From: Eumeta japonica
Lineage: Eukaryota; Arthropoda; Insecta; Lepidoptera; Psychidae
Reading direction: 5' to 3'
Assembly: GCA_005406025.1 (NCBI GenBank)
Contig: BGZK01001478.1
Location: forward strand, 1 to 64,000
DNA length: 64,000 nucleotides
This document shows positions 37,841 to 49,262 of this stretch, piece after piece (the first letter of the stretch is position 1; the number at the start of each line of letters is the position of its first letter). The notes beneath the pieces are model-generated. The model worked only from the letters and a program-made list of their open reading frames with translations, had not been told where the DNA came from and made no database searches. A program made the translations under genes and the position numbers.

Positions 37841-39284
37841 CTATATCATAACACTTTTTGCAAAATATAGTATTCATATGAATAATAATTTTTATTAATA
37901 TTCTAAAATTATTATTTATTAATTCAATTTTATAATATTATCTATCATTATTTGTCAACTTTATACATAAACACATTTGTAAACTTTAACATTGAAAAAT
38001 TGTGAAAAATTAAGTTTTTAAATATTAGAGACAACCAAGTGTAAATATATGATATATTTCTAACGAACTTATTATTTCTAACAAATAATTGAATAATAAG
38101 TATACACACCTTTTAAATGTATTTGACTCATTCATATAATGAATAATGATTATATATTTGTACTGTATTGTTATATTGTTACGTTAATAAAACATTTTCA
38201 ATTAAACAAAATCGTTTTGATTGATTTTAATATTTATTGTCGATTACTACTGCATTTGAGTTATTTTAAATATTATTCATACGCCAAAGAATATAACCTC
38301 TAACGTACATAACACACACTCTTTTAGGTATTTGAATAATTAACACATATATAATATAATAAATTATATTATTTATACATTCTGCTTGATTGTACGTTGG
38401 TGTTTGGACTTATGATACTACCGGACGAATTTATAAATATACATAAACCGGTTTTTATGGATGAAGTTGAAAATAAGTTTATGGTTAATAATAATAATAT
38501 ATTATACTATTTTAGATATGTAGATGACGTATTCATATGTTGGTTAGGCAATTCATGAGAACTAGAATTATTTCAAATTTATATAAACTGGGTTACCCGT
38601 GTGAATACTTTGCATCGATAATGGTCAGTTACGTAATTTAATAAAGTAGAAAAAAATAAAAGTAAATCTTTATTAATTTTGAATATTTTATTTTAAAAGT
38701 AGTAAGAAAATTAGTTTTCTATTAATATTATATAGAGTATTATAGACGCACTATTTATTGTCTTATATATTTATTATTTAATATTTCATACCGACAAAAA
38801 AGCACCTTATAGAAATAATAATATATAATGATAGTATACACCAAAAATTCAATTAAAACTAGAAGAAGAAAGAAATAGTTCAAAAACTATTTGGAATCAT
38901 AAGAAATAATAATAACTATGAAGTTATAATATGTAGAAAACCTACCTGCATAGATATGAATATACCATTTTCTTCTTGTCATCCACGGCTACATAAAATG
39001 GCAGAATACAGATCTATGATGCATTGGTTATTTACTATTACTCCCTAGAGTTAAACAACATGTATAACATAGCATTAGCAAATGGATACAGTAAAAAATG
39101 CACTGATTTACTCATTAATAAAAGACAAAAACATTTTAAATAAGAATCCTATCCAGTGCAAAAGAATATTAGACTATGTAGCGACTATAGCGTGTGGCAC
39201 GATATCGGACAAGATTTCAAAAATACTAAAAAAAGGCAATATTTATACGATTTTTAAGACAGACAACAATTTAAAAAAAAATGG

Positions 39285-39665
39285 TCGCCTGCAAAGTCGG
39301 TTTACGACTGATAATTTTACGTGATAACGTCATAAGAAAACATTTTAATTTAATTATTTTAATTTACAATTTAATTATTATCCCTTGCCGCAGTTGTTGT
39401 TGTAATAAACAATGGAAACCACATTAATTTATCCCTTCACTTTATAAACAGTTGACAAAACAGTTTACGTGTAGGTTGTGTGCGGCCGCTGTCTCTCTTC
39501 TACTCGGACGCGTCGGCCGACGGAGTGGAAGAGAGATCGCTCGTTCCGCGCTCTCGCTCGCACGCTCGGCTCAGGCGGAACGCGACAATGAGTCATGCTT
39601 TTTCGTGCGTGTAGCCGGCCTTCGTAGATAAGAAGTTATCACGTCAAAAACATTGTGTAATAATG
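39285..39665 (+). mobile_element. Repeat family C, copy 3, inserted in the Penelope relic
   Basis: The left end is GTCGCCTGCAAAGTCGGTTT then TTTTACGTGATAACGTCA. The middle carries CGGAGTGGAAGAGAGATCGC, TTCCGCGCTCTCGCTCGC and GCTCAGGCGGAACGCGACAA. The right end is AGAAGTTATCACGTCAAAAA. Its ends are inverted relatives. It aligns well with 19014-19345. Confidence 0.7.
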
Positions 39666-39789
39666 AAGATAGACTGCATAAAAACAAAAAATGGGGAATA
39701 TATAAATGTGTGTGGCAAATGACAACACAATGGATTACATAATGTGCTCGACTTCCTACGGGTTTTTTCCTGCAATAGTTTTATATATG

Positions 39790-39996
39790 ATTGTATTTCT
39801 ATATAACTGGTATAAAAAGAGCTATCCTCAAGTTCCTTGCTCGTTCTTTTTGAGGGATAAACTGCCTTACGAACGAGAGGTAATTAAAAAAAGTGGAAAT
39901 AATAAAAATATAATTCAAAACCTGTAAATTCTTTAAATGTTATGTCGCATTTTGAGTGTTGTATTATAACGTACGAAATAAAGATATTTTGAATGC
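39790..39996 (+). mobile_element. Jockey-like LINE 3' tail inserted in the Penelope relic
   Basis: The phrases TTGCTCGTTCTTTTTGAGGG, AACTGCCTTACGAACGAG and GAAATAAAGATATTTTGAAT match the complement of the tails at 49263 and 53950. Only the 3' untranslated end is present, as expected for a 5'-truncated LINE insertion. A short plus-strand ORF (39706-39927) over this tail is not a gene. Confidence 0.7.
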
Positions 39997-40461
39997 AAGT
40001 CTTTTTATACAGGTCAGACTGGACGTTTTTTTCGAAAATAGGTACAAATAACATATTTCGAATTATTAAAAAACAATAAAAGAGATAAATCTAATTTTAC
40101 CAACCATTTGATAGAGACCGTTCACGAACTTAGTCATAATTACGAATTGATATTTTACATGTGTTTGAGAAAGGCTTAAAATTAAATGTTTTGGAGTAGT
40201 TTCAAATTTTAAAGCATAAAAATAGGAATGGTATGGTTAATGTTCAAATTAATATTTATAAATGGTCATTATTCGATGCTTGCCTGTGACCATATTGTCA
40301 ACTATTCGGTGGCATCGAAATAGAAAAGCATAGAATTATAATTTCGAACAAATTTACGTTCATTCATAGCACATAAAGTTTCACAAATGTAAATGAGGGT
40401 ATACGGCATATATTTAAAGCAAATAAATCGCTTCAAAGGATCTTATTATTGTCTATTTTAG

Positions 40462-40543
40462 GTGAACATCCGTACGGCGGCGAAGCCAATATCGTATACC
40501 ACGCCTACTACGAAGCCAACTTCCTTTGGTCATTTTGTTTATG
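40462..40543 (+). other. Exon-like segment, unassigned
   Basis: A segment bounded by TATTTTAG|GTGAAC and TTTATG|GTAGGA, open in one frame as VNIRTAAKPISYTTPTTKPT then SFGHFVYG. Without splicing, the frame ends at a stop about 18 bases on. The surrounding 40460-40800 is unusually GC-rich for this region and includes a second open stretch (40589-40795) with a hydrophobic C-terminal part. It could be an exon of an unknown gene or an unrecognised mobile element; I lean to the latter. Confidence 0.2.
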
Positions 40544-41020
40544 GTAGGAATACGTATATATGATTTTTACCGCGATGTTGCGTGGTAGTTGCGCTGTGAC
40601 AACCGACGAGCGCGTCTGTCAGTGATTGTCGGCGACTGTTGGTGGAGGGGGTTTGTGTCGCCTTTCACGTATCACTCGCTCCATGACGTGCATCAGATGA
40701 GGTGGTTGGGAGCGTGTCCGTCGATAATTTTAACTTTGGTATCGATTTTTATCTGCTTTGCGGCATTAAAAGCTGTTTTAAGCAAAGAAATATGACCTAT
40801 ATCGAAAGTCATTCCAACAAGAACTTTAGAAGTTATTTTGAAAAAATATTTTGTGTTCATTTTTCATTGACGATCTCTCGAATGAACCGACCGATTTTGA
40901 CACAGTTTACATTCTAGCATTCCATGTTGCTGTCTACACAGAAGACTTAACTAGCTCTTGGAATTCGTCGGTAGAACAGTTTAAAAAATATTTAAAGAAA
41001 AACACATTTTGGGGATTTTT

Positions 41021-41084
41021 TACTTGAATTCAAAGCACCACATCTTTGTGAAGTCATAAAGGAGTGGTGCTTTGAATTCAAGTA
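41021..41084. repeat. Near-perfect 64-bp palindrome
   Basis: Outer arms of 21 bases (TACTTGAATTCAAAGCACCAC and its exact complement) enclose a two-base mismatch (AT/GA) and then a second pair of arms, CTTTGTGA and TCATAAAG, around AG. It would fold as a long hairpin or cruciform. Confidence 0.95.
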
Positions 41085-41477
41085 TATATCAGTACTGCTC
41101 TATCATCCAAAAGTTATTTATATAATATTTCCCTGTATGAACAACTGGTTCTTTCATTCCAATCGAAATTTCAATTTACGACGAGGTAATGATATGAACA
41201 GGAAGTCATGTACAAGGTTGTTTACTGATCTTTTGGAAGAGCGTTTTGTTTTAAATGCAACAGTATTGCCGTTTTAAAATTCGCAATCCTGCTCTTATAG
41301 ATAAATGTCACGCGTTTGATGTGTTTTACGAGTTATGCTTGTCTTAATGTATGCATTTGAAAAATTAGGTATGACTCGCCTTTAAAAATATTAAGGAAAT
41401 TTCTTAGTAAATTGGAGAATTTTTTTTGGAATCATCATGTTTTCATTGATTTTTAATTTTTTTTACATTGCGTGAGT

Positions 41478-42095
41478 ACGTGCGCGAGTACCTCCGCGCG
41501 CGCGTTTTGTATGTTTGTGTGCACGTGCATGCGTGCATGCGTTGTATATGAAGGTGTAAACTTTTCATAACTTTTCAACTGAAAAACGTTTATGACAATT
41601 TAAAGTCGTCAACTTAAGTTAGACTTTATGGAAATTCAAACTGATTCGGCTTGAGATATTTGAGGAATCTTAAAAATAAAATTTGGAGAAAAATGTTTTT
41701 TGAAAAAAATTTTGGAATACTGTTCCGATCGATATCAAAATCCATTCAGTCCTTTTTCTTGCAAAGTAGCATCGATTGCTGCAAACCGCATAAAAATCGA
41801 GAAACTTGTTCAAAAGTAGGAGAAAACTTTTCAAAATTTTTTGTCCAAAACTTAACCAGCCGTTTTTCACAAAAAATAAGTAGATCAACTTAAACCGCAT
41901 CAAAATCGGTAGTTTCGTTCGAGAGGTAATACGGTTAATGAAAAATCGGATAGAAGATTTTTTTGTCAATTGTCAAAATAACTTGAAATTTTTGATGGAT
42001 TGATGTTTGCTTACTCGGTCATCTTTTCTGCTTAAAAACTAAATAGATCAGTATCGAATAACGTGTTCGAAAGATATCAGTGCTGATATAAGAAA
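41478..42095 (+). repeat. Repeat family E, second locus, unit 1
   Basis: It opens with an alternating purine-pyrimidine tract (GTGCACGTGCATGCGTGCAT, 41478-41550) at the same relative place as the GT microsatellite of the 29655 block. It then runs through GGAATCTTAAAAATAAAATT, GATCGATATCAAAATCCATT, and ATCAAAATCGGTAGTTTCGT to GGATTGATGTTTGCTTACTC. Confidence 0.55.
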
Positions 42096-42099
42096 ATAA

Positions 42100-42425
42100 C
42101 AACGCTTGCTAACTTTCCGTCATGGAAGTGTCTATATATGGGGAAGATACTGTATTCAATTTTTAAAATAAAGTTTTCGTCAGATCTTGACGTTTCAGGA
42201 TCCTAGGAATCCATTTTAACCATTTTAGAGTGATCTCTGAAAGTTTGTATGTGTGTTGAAAAATTTCTTCCAAAAAGTGTTTTTTATAATAATTTTTTAA
42301 CTGTTTATTAGCTATTTATTAGCTCTTCTGTTTAGAAAGCAACGTTGATTGGTCTAAAATTCATCAAAATTGGTTGGTTCGTTCAGTGCGATCGAATCGA
42401 GATCGAAGTGGTGGTGGCACTTTAA
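42100..42425 (+). repeat. Repeat family E, second locus, start of unit 2
   Basis: The unit start recurs: AACTTTCCGTCATGGAAGTG, AAAGTTTTCGTCAGATCTTG, CCTAGGAATCCATTTTAACC, then a short GT-rich run and AAAATTGGTTGGTTCGTTCA. The second locus is therefore also tandem. Confidence 0.55.
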
Positions 42426-42529
42426 AAAGGAGCCAAATTTTGTGATACGAAACGACGAACTTTCAAGAAACGATTTGCAAAAGTCAAAGAATCAAGATAG
42501 ATAAAATTAATAGTTAAACACCATCCAAA

Positions 42530-42536
<7 letters not shown>

Positions 42537-42595
<59 letters not shown>

Positions 42596-42645
42596 TGTAT
42601 ATATATACATATATTATTTTTTGATAATATATATATATATATATA
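42537..42645 (+). repeat. (AT)n microsatellite
   Basis: A long, almost uninterrupted AT/TA alternation followed by ATATGTATATATATACATAT and another short AT run. Length is prone to variation and assembly error. Confidence 0.95.
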
Positions 42646-42829
42646 TCAACAGACATGCAAACTTACTGTCTCACTCGAAAATGATATAGGTATAGTTTAT
42701 TTGTACCTTTGTATATATCTGCATTACGTGATTTAATATCGCTTCCAATACAGAACCCTAAAACTTACGTGCGTCGATGACTCCAATAAAAAAAAACACA
42801 ACCTGAATCGCCGGTCGAGCCTTGAAATA

Positions 42830-42934
42830 AAATGCACTAATTCCTCCGTCGCGGCCGGTCCGTCCTTAAACTTGTGCGCGCCGGCGCAGTCGCGCGTGCG
42901 GGCCTTGCGTCGACGCGCGTCGACTGTTGAAATG
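42830..42934 (+). promoter_or_regulatory. CpG-rich patch, candidate promoter and first exon
   Basis: The densest CpG stretch in the right part of the window (for example GTCGCGGCCGGTCCGTCC, and GTGCGCGCCGGCGCAGTCGC). On the plus strand it ends in TTGAAATG|GTAAATGA, a start codon followed at once by a plausible splice donor. In AT-rich insect genomes such patches often mark 5' ends of genes. No initiator or TATA element is assigned. Confidence 0.35.
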
Positions 42935-43048
42935 GTAAATGAATAAGGTGCATGTTTTATTTTTACGATATTAACTTTCGTGACTGTTTGTTTTATTTGC
43001 GGCCGGTGTTTTTGTTTTTTTTATTTTTTATTTATTTCGATCCATCAG

Positions 43049-43069
43049 GACGCACCGCATTTTCCAAAA
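43049..43069 (+). CDS. Candidate 21-base micro-exon
   Basis: GACGCACCGCATTTTCCAAA plus A lies between a good acceptor (pyrimidine-rich tract, CATCAG) and a good donor (AAAA|GTGAGTAT). Joined to the ATG at 42932-42934 across a 114-base intron it would read MDAPHFPK in frame. I do not recognise this N-terminus and see no following exon, so the call rests only on splice signals and the CpG context. Confidence 0.25.
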
Positions 43070-44000
43070 GTGAGTATTAATAAACTGATGTCAATAAATA
43101 TGTATATATATATTTTTTAGTTTTTCAGTTCATGCTCGACTGCATATAAAGTCACTGGAGATAGGAAAATTGATATCGATTGATATTTAACATGCCGGTC
43201 GTATTATGTAGTCGTGCGCGTAGTTAACACGAAAGTATCTGACATTGCTACCCCCTAAGAAGTTACAGGAGTTCAATAAATGAAAATATGCTTTCCTTAT
43301 ATATTTTCTGGCTTTTTGAAGGGTTGTCCTTTTCCGTATTCAGATCTACCCCACTTTCGAACGTACCCTCCTATGATTTTCTTTGATTCCGATCATCAGG
43401 CCTTCCACTCTTGATCACTACCGGATTTTCTGACCACCCTCTTTACTTATGTGATGACAACGTTGCATAATGATGATTTAATGTGCTTGTTGATGCAGAG
43501 TATTTATTTGGATTAGATTATTTGGATTAGGAGATTGATTTAATTTAAAAAATTGGACATTTGGTCCGAAGTGAATATTGAACCTGATGTCTTCCGGTTC
43601 AAACGGGTATCGCTTTTAATGACTGAGCTTCACTAACTCATTGTCCTTGTATTATCATAAATCTATATAGAATTTACATTCAACGACAATTACAATGTTG
43701 TCGTGTAAAATAATATAATTTATAACAGGAATGAAGTAAATAGTAGTTGTTACAGTTTTCAGGAGCCTTGTCGTATAAAATTTTCATATCTTCGTCGAAC
43801 GAATTGAATAAATTGGTACCTATATAAATTAAAATTGTTTTGATCCACGCTTTCAAATAAAAAATCTCTGTTTGTTTATGGTTTATGTACTACAGAACTT
43901 ATTATAAATCGCGATCAATCGCTTTTTGCTCTCAACAAAAGAATAATCTTATTTAAAACAATTCACCACTGTTCCAGGCATGTATTGTAATAAATGTGGC
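43070..44000. other. No gene seen (possible intron)
   Basis: AT-rich sequence on both strands without coding frame or recognised repeat. If the 42.9-kb start is real, this is the beginning of a long intron. Confidence 0.35.
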
Positions 44001-44004
44001 ATAA

Positions 44005-44006
44005 TC

Positions 44007-44037
<31 letters not shown>

Positions 44038-44105
44038 AAATTAAATGTCCGTTTGACAGTCTGTCTGTTTTTTCGGGCCGATCACTGAAACAATCGAACT
44101 GGTTA
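44005..44105 (+). mobile_element. Possible Helitron 5' end
   Basis: TCTATATATATATATATA followed by AAATGTCCGTTTGACAGTCTG and a GGGCCGATCACTG phrase resembles the 5' ends of lepidopteran non-autonomous Helitrons (TC start, TA run, then TGTCCGT). No matching 3' end follows, because repeat family A begins at 44113. Confidence 0.4.
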
Positions 44106-44112
44106 TATAAAT

Positions 44113-44215
44113 AATTATAAACTCACGCCTATTTCCCATAAGGGGAGGCAGAGACTGTAAGATTTCCACATGCTATGATATGTATAAATCTCTCTGATTA
44201 TTGTATACAAGTGGA
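44113..44215 (-). mobile_element. Repeat family A (LINE 3' end), copy 5
   Basis: Reverse-strand copy: TATAAACTCACGCCTATTTC then GGGAGGCAGAGACTGTAAGA and TTCCACATGCTATGAT, matching the 10728 copy. Confidence 0.65.
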
Positions 44216-44469
44216 TGGGAGACGGTTGTCTATGTTTATAATACAATTATAATGGTTTGAAATCTGTATATTGAACGCATTTTTAAAACATTCAAGGTAA
44301 AACATTATTATTAATACAGAAGCTAGATCAGTATTTCTTTTTAATATTTATGTTTGTCGGGTCCACTTATGAATCTAATCGTCCAGTGACCTCTATTCGA
44401 ACACGCACAAAAAAAATATCATAGTCTTTCAGCCGTTGAAAGGGAGTTTTGTAACTAAGGCACGTACAG

Positions 44470-44650
44470 AAAAATGTCATATATAAAGATGACAATCATT
44501 TTCCATTCCCGATTCGACTCCCGCGCACGATCTAAATCCCGGTTCCAATTTCGATTTGGTCCCTATGAAACCGACAGTGCGATTAGAACTGAAATCGGTG
44601 GAAAGATCTAGATCGGTATCTTGGTATAAAAAATCAGTCTATGACTAGAC
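44470..44650. repeat. GATTCCGATT-like degenerate simple repeat
   Basis: Loose repetition of TCGATTT, CCCGATTCGAC, and AGATCTAGATCGGTATC-like words. Comparable stretches occur at 52880-53110 (GATTTCGATCTCGGTTCCG) and 63060-63260 (minus strand). It may be one decayed satellite-like family. Confidence 0.4.
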
Positions 44651-44999
44651 GGGCGACGTCGCGGGCGCACGGCTAGGACATCATAAGAATCATGCGAATA
44701 GTAAAAAAAATCAGGGTTACAAAATTAAAATTGGCTAGGGTGCGGTAGGGTCGACGCTGCGTAGTGTTTTGATCTTTTTTCTGTGGTACCTTGATTTCGG
44801 GCGTATGCATTGTTATGGAATCGAGTCAAGCGCGTGAATACGTTTACATATGGATGGTTCTGACAGTTCTTATTCGCATGACGCAAATAAGAACGAATAA
44901 AATATGGTAAATTGATGGTATAAGCAGATTAATGTGGCGGGAATATTTTGGAAATAAGATATTGCGCATGTAGTTCATTGTGTCAACGTGTTATTTAGT

Positions 45000-47380
45000 T
45001 TGATCGTATTAGCAACTGACAGTCACAATATGACTTCAAGAATTATAATATAAATTAGAGGAACTCTTTAGTCTCACTTGGGTAATTTACAATTTTTAAT
45101 AATTTTTAAATGATTCTGTTTGTTTATATATGTCTTTTTATTTAACTCGATAACAATAATAATCAATATTCGATGCCGAACTACATACATATAGACAAAA
45201 TAAAATTGATAAAAAAATAAACAAATGATTCCAGTGTAGAATAAAACTACCCCGAAAACTTAACCGATTAATTATTGTCGTAAAGCGTATGAAATCATGA
45301 ACAGGCGCAAATCAAAGTTTAGAACTTTTAAGTGATACCAAATTTAATTATAAAAACCGATATTATCATTTAGATACAATGGGATAGAATAGATAGAGAT
45401 AGAACACCAAATTTTCCTAGTTCTCTTAATTATATCGATTTCTGACCAGAGCACTTTTTCAAAACAGAATCGATCCTGTGCTTGATTAAATGACTTTAAA
45501 ATTTTTTTTTTGTGTAATAGATGAAAATTTCATATACATATAATTTTAATAACAAGACCATTTTTTATTTTTCTTTTGCTATAGATAAAAAATAGTATCA
45601 AATTAAAAGCCAATTTTTAAATCCAGTATCGAATATACGCCGACAGTTTCCTACCGAACCCTAGCGTGTGTGACGTCACAATGTTAGATTCCACTTAGCT
45701 TTGCATACAGCTGATACAGTGTTTAGAATTTTAATCGATTACGTCTTATAATCGTCAATGTTATTTGTAAATATATAAAAAATGTCCAACGTTGAAAGTT
45801 ATCGTTTTTTTTGTAGTTATCGTTTTTAAATGTTCCACAAGATGTTAAAGGTAGAAACAAATGGTTTCAAGCGTTGTGACAAACTAATCCCAAAAAATAT
45901 CGATTTTTTTAATTGTGTATGCCATTTTGATCTATTATATTAATTATTATTTATGTAAACGTATAAATTGAACAATATAGTTCGACAAACAAAATTTTTG
46001 AGTAAACTTTAAATCATAACTTTTAAAATTACAGCATTGAAAAAGAAAATCATAAACTTTTTTTAATATTAATAATAATAATTAATTTATAAATAGCTAG
46101 CAACTTCAATACGTGTACTTCACTTCATCGAAGGGTCAAGTAATGCTAATGCATGTTTGCAACCACCCGTACATCAGATATAAATATATAAACATTGTTT
46201 ATTATATTAAACAATTTATGTTTTCATTAAACCATGTGTCACCTGCTGCAACTGCACATTCTTGACACGGAACGTCTTGAACTTTCGTCGACTTCTCATT
46301 AATAATTAAAGTAACTGAGTAAGATTTGCCCCGAAATCGATGTTCTGGACTTACGCGTCCTCTAGCTAAATATCATAAATATATCTACATCGGGTCTATT
46401 GTTACAATTGGCCTTTATAAATCCTTAGTCATACATGACCCATTCATATTAGTTGCTGGCTGCTGGCTGTTGTGCGATCGTCAGATGCTTCAGGATATTT
46501 GTGTATATTATATAAAATCGCAGCCATAAATATATACAAGAGACTTGTATAAATATCCGCTCAACAGGTCATATATAAAATTTTATATGGCGTTAAAATC
46601 CGTAACGACTGCATATAAACCGCTGTTAATAATCCATAGACATTCTCCTTTATTTTACAGTGATAGATAGGATAACAGATTAAACGCGTTTATTACATAA
46701 AATGGAATGTATGAAAATAAAAATGGCGTAGGTACTGAATAATTTAACGCCATAATTTATATTTTTTAAAAGAATAAGTTTGAATCTTCTTCGTCTCGGT
46801 GAGGGATGACATTCTTGCTTGATTTCTACGTCAGATTAGAAAACAATGCGGGTCAAAAGGATTTTTTTTTATGACAAACAATAGTAATTAAGTTTTTCAT
46901 ATCAGCGTTGACGTCTTCAGTGACATAAATTAAATGAGACATTGAAATGCAAAATATTCAAAACGTTTACATAGAATCGTCGTACGTAAAATGTGTATGT
47001 TTTTTTTTTTTTGTAAAATATCTTCATATTTCAAAATGTCAATTTTAAGTATCTGCCGACAAAAACAAGGAATATTACAAGTGCGTCTGTGATGTAAACG
47101 AACGAAGGAGATGAAGCTACGAATTACGTTTATATTAAAATATTTTCGTACAAAATATTTAGTTTTCGGATGCGGATTGGTTGGCTGTTAACGAGCGCTG
47201 TTATCGTGTAAGAATTGTCCACACCACAGAATTTTCATGGTTTGGTAATTCAAAAATATACGTATTTATAATATAATGATTACATTGATGTCATATGATG
47301 GATATATTTGGACGAATCAAGGAGAAAACGAAGTTTTTTATTAGATTAGAAGTATCAGCTTCCGCTTTTCGTTTCGCCTA
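45000..47380. other. Intergenic or intronic sequence, nothing recognised
   Basis: Both strands were read. Only short ORFs, without motifs or splice context. AT-rich with several poly(A/T) runs. Confidence 0.4.
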
Positions 47381-47384
47381 GTGA

Positions 47385-47590
47385 GTGAGAGTTCCGGTGG
47401 TCCACTCCCCTCACCTCCCTCCATCAGTTCGATCCCATCTCAATTAGATATGCTTTTCCCTCCAAGAGGCTGGTAACGCTGATGACTCCTCTGGCGTTGT
47501 GAATGTCCATGGGCAGCGGTGACCACCTACTCTCTGATGGTACGTCTACTCGGTTGCCTCTCGAATATCCAATAACAAAAAAATATGGTG
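47385..47590 (+). repeat. Dispersed repeat family B, copy 2
   Basis: GAGTTCCGGTGGTCCACTCC, then CTGATGACTCCTCTGGCGTT and ATGTCCATGGGCAGCGGTGA, then TCGGTTGCCTCTCGAATATC and an A-rich end. A short ORF over it (47503-47703) is not a gene. Confidence 0.75.
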
Positions 47591-49262
47591 TTAAGAGTTA
47601 TTGTCATTGTTACAAATGGCTTAATGTGGAGTTTCAAAGTTTTATGATGTACCATGATTTATGTAATATATTCTATCGAGTCAATATAAGTAAATGTGGA
47701 TAAAAGTACATAAACGCTTTCAGTATCATAAGAGGTACCTTCATTTACCCCTATGCTTGTTGTATATATTCTAAGACAAATGGTTTTTATTCAACATAAA
47801 CTACAGCCATGCGTCGCAGCTGACACGCAACAATTAATATATTTCTGTACTTATGAAGTAACATAAATTACAGTAGGTACGTGTTTATTTGAGGAATAAA
47901 TAGTTTAGAATCGAATTTATTGAAATATCGACTGGAGGCGGATTCGCCCGATTCAGCTTACTGATTTGAGCGTCACGGCTCAGTTTCGTTCACTGCCCGG
48001 ATATAGGTAGTGTGCATGGTGCGCTTAAAGAAGTTTCCACTTCAAAAAAACTCATAGCCGACTCACTCCTAGCCAGAGATAAAACCTACCGACTTGAAAG
48101 ACCACACTAACTGATTTCCCATTCACGATGTCTAAGACATGTGCATAGTGATGGGACTGGGAGTTTTTTAAATCGTTATTGAGTTTTTTAGTCGATGTCT
48201 TGTTTTAACGATCGGGGCAAAACAATGGCTACATACTTTTTATACGTTCCTGTTAACATCGTATGAATATATCTATCGATGAGTTCTTATATACTTCGAA
48301 TTCACTGTGTTAGATACATCCTAGTTAGTGTCAGCATACTATAAATCGTTAAATAGATCGAAAGGTTGACTCAATATTAGTTAATTGAAAGGTTTTGAGC
48401 TTGTTGTGAAGAGCGATTTTTTCTTTAATTCTGAAGTTCCAACTGTAAAGAAATAGTACCTAGTTATAATGATTCAAGTGCAATTTGTAATTATCAGTTT
48501 TAGCTATTTATTCAATATAAATGGGTATGTGTGATTTTAAATTTTTTTCTTATTTTATTTTTTATTTTTTATAATAATATTCCCATGAAATGAAGCCTAA
48601 ACGATACCCCATCTAAAGCAAAATTTTCCTGTAAAAAACCCATAAAAATCCGACTAATCATTAATAAAGATCGACATGAACAAGTGAGGTTACGTGCGTA
48701 ACGAAGATGAAATGCGATTACATTAAAAAATCTCTCTCCATTCCATCTCTAAATTTTCCCGCTATTTTTTGAAAAAATTGAGCTTAGGGCGCTCAATAGC
48801 ATATTATAACGGTTTTGTGTTTCAACTCTTTGAACTCGAAAAATGATAGACAACTGTACATGTTTACAAGTGGTTTTGAATTCGAAAAGATCAATACTAC
48901 GAAAGTTACGTTTTTCATACAAGTTTTTGTACTAATTCTCTTTTGTTCTATTTTATTTATTTTTTTTTATAAAATATAAGACAGAAGTGGCACATAGTTA
49001 TGTTGGAGAAAGAAAGATTTTTTTCCTCCACAGCGGAAGAAGCCGCAAGGTGGAAAAAAGTCATTCTTCCTCCGAGATGACTTCGTGTCGTTAACAAACA
49101 CTCCACTTTTTGTACTGAAAAATCTAGACGGTCTAGATTTTAGACCGCTTTGACACACCCAAAAAAAAAAATCAAGAATAGCCATTTACTCATAAATATT
49201 ATTTTTTATTACATAATTTCGCCAAACTCGTGCGTAAATTATTTGTTTTTGGTATATTTACA

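Larger units (their letters stand above)
38440..40255 (+). pseudogene. Penelope-like retroelement relic, split by later insertions
   Basis: The reverse transcriptase part reads PVFMDEVENKFMVNNNN then YYFRYVDDVFICWLGN at 38449-38558, with the YVDD catalytic box, followed by ELELFQIYINWVTRV. After a gap come CRKPTCIDMNIPFSSCHPR, HKMAEYRSMMHWLFT and ALANGYSKKCTDLLINKRQK (38935-39130), then IFKTDNNLKKN up to about 39280. The reading resumes at about 39997 with FYTGQTGRFFSKIGTN and FEKGLKLNVLE near 40163, matching a Penelope GIY-YIG endonuclease (FYIGQTGRSF...). About 0.7 kb of foreign sequence separates the two parts. Stops and frameshifts show it is dead. The class assignment is from remembered motifs. 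Confidence 0.82.

Noticed and set aside
42422..42610. Minus-strand ORF rich in Tyr-Ile
   Set aside because: It is a translation of the (AT)n microsatellite.
48967..49185. Minus-strand ORF and an imperfect hairpin (TTTTTTCCTCCACAGCGG / CCGCAAGGTGGAAAAAA)
   Set aside because: The stem has several mismatches, and the ORF is Phe/Lys-rich because of A/T runs. Neither stands out from background.
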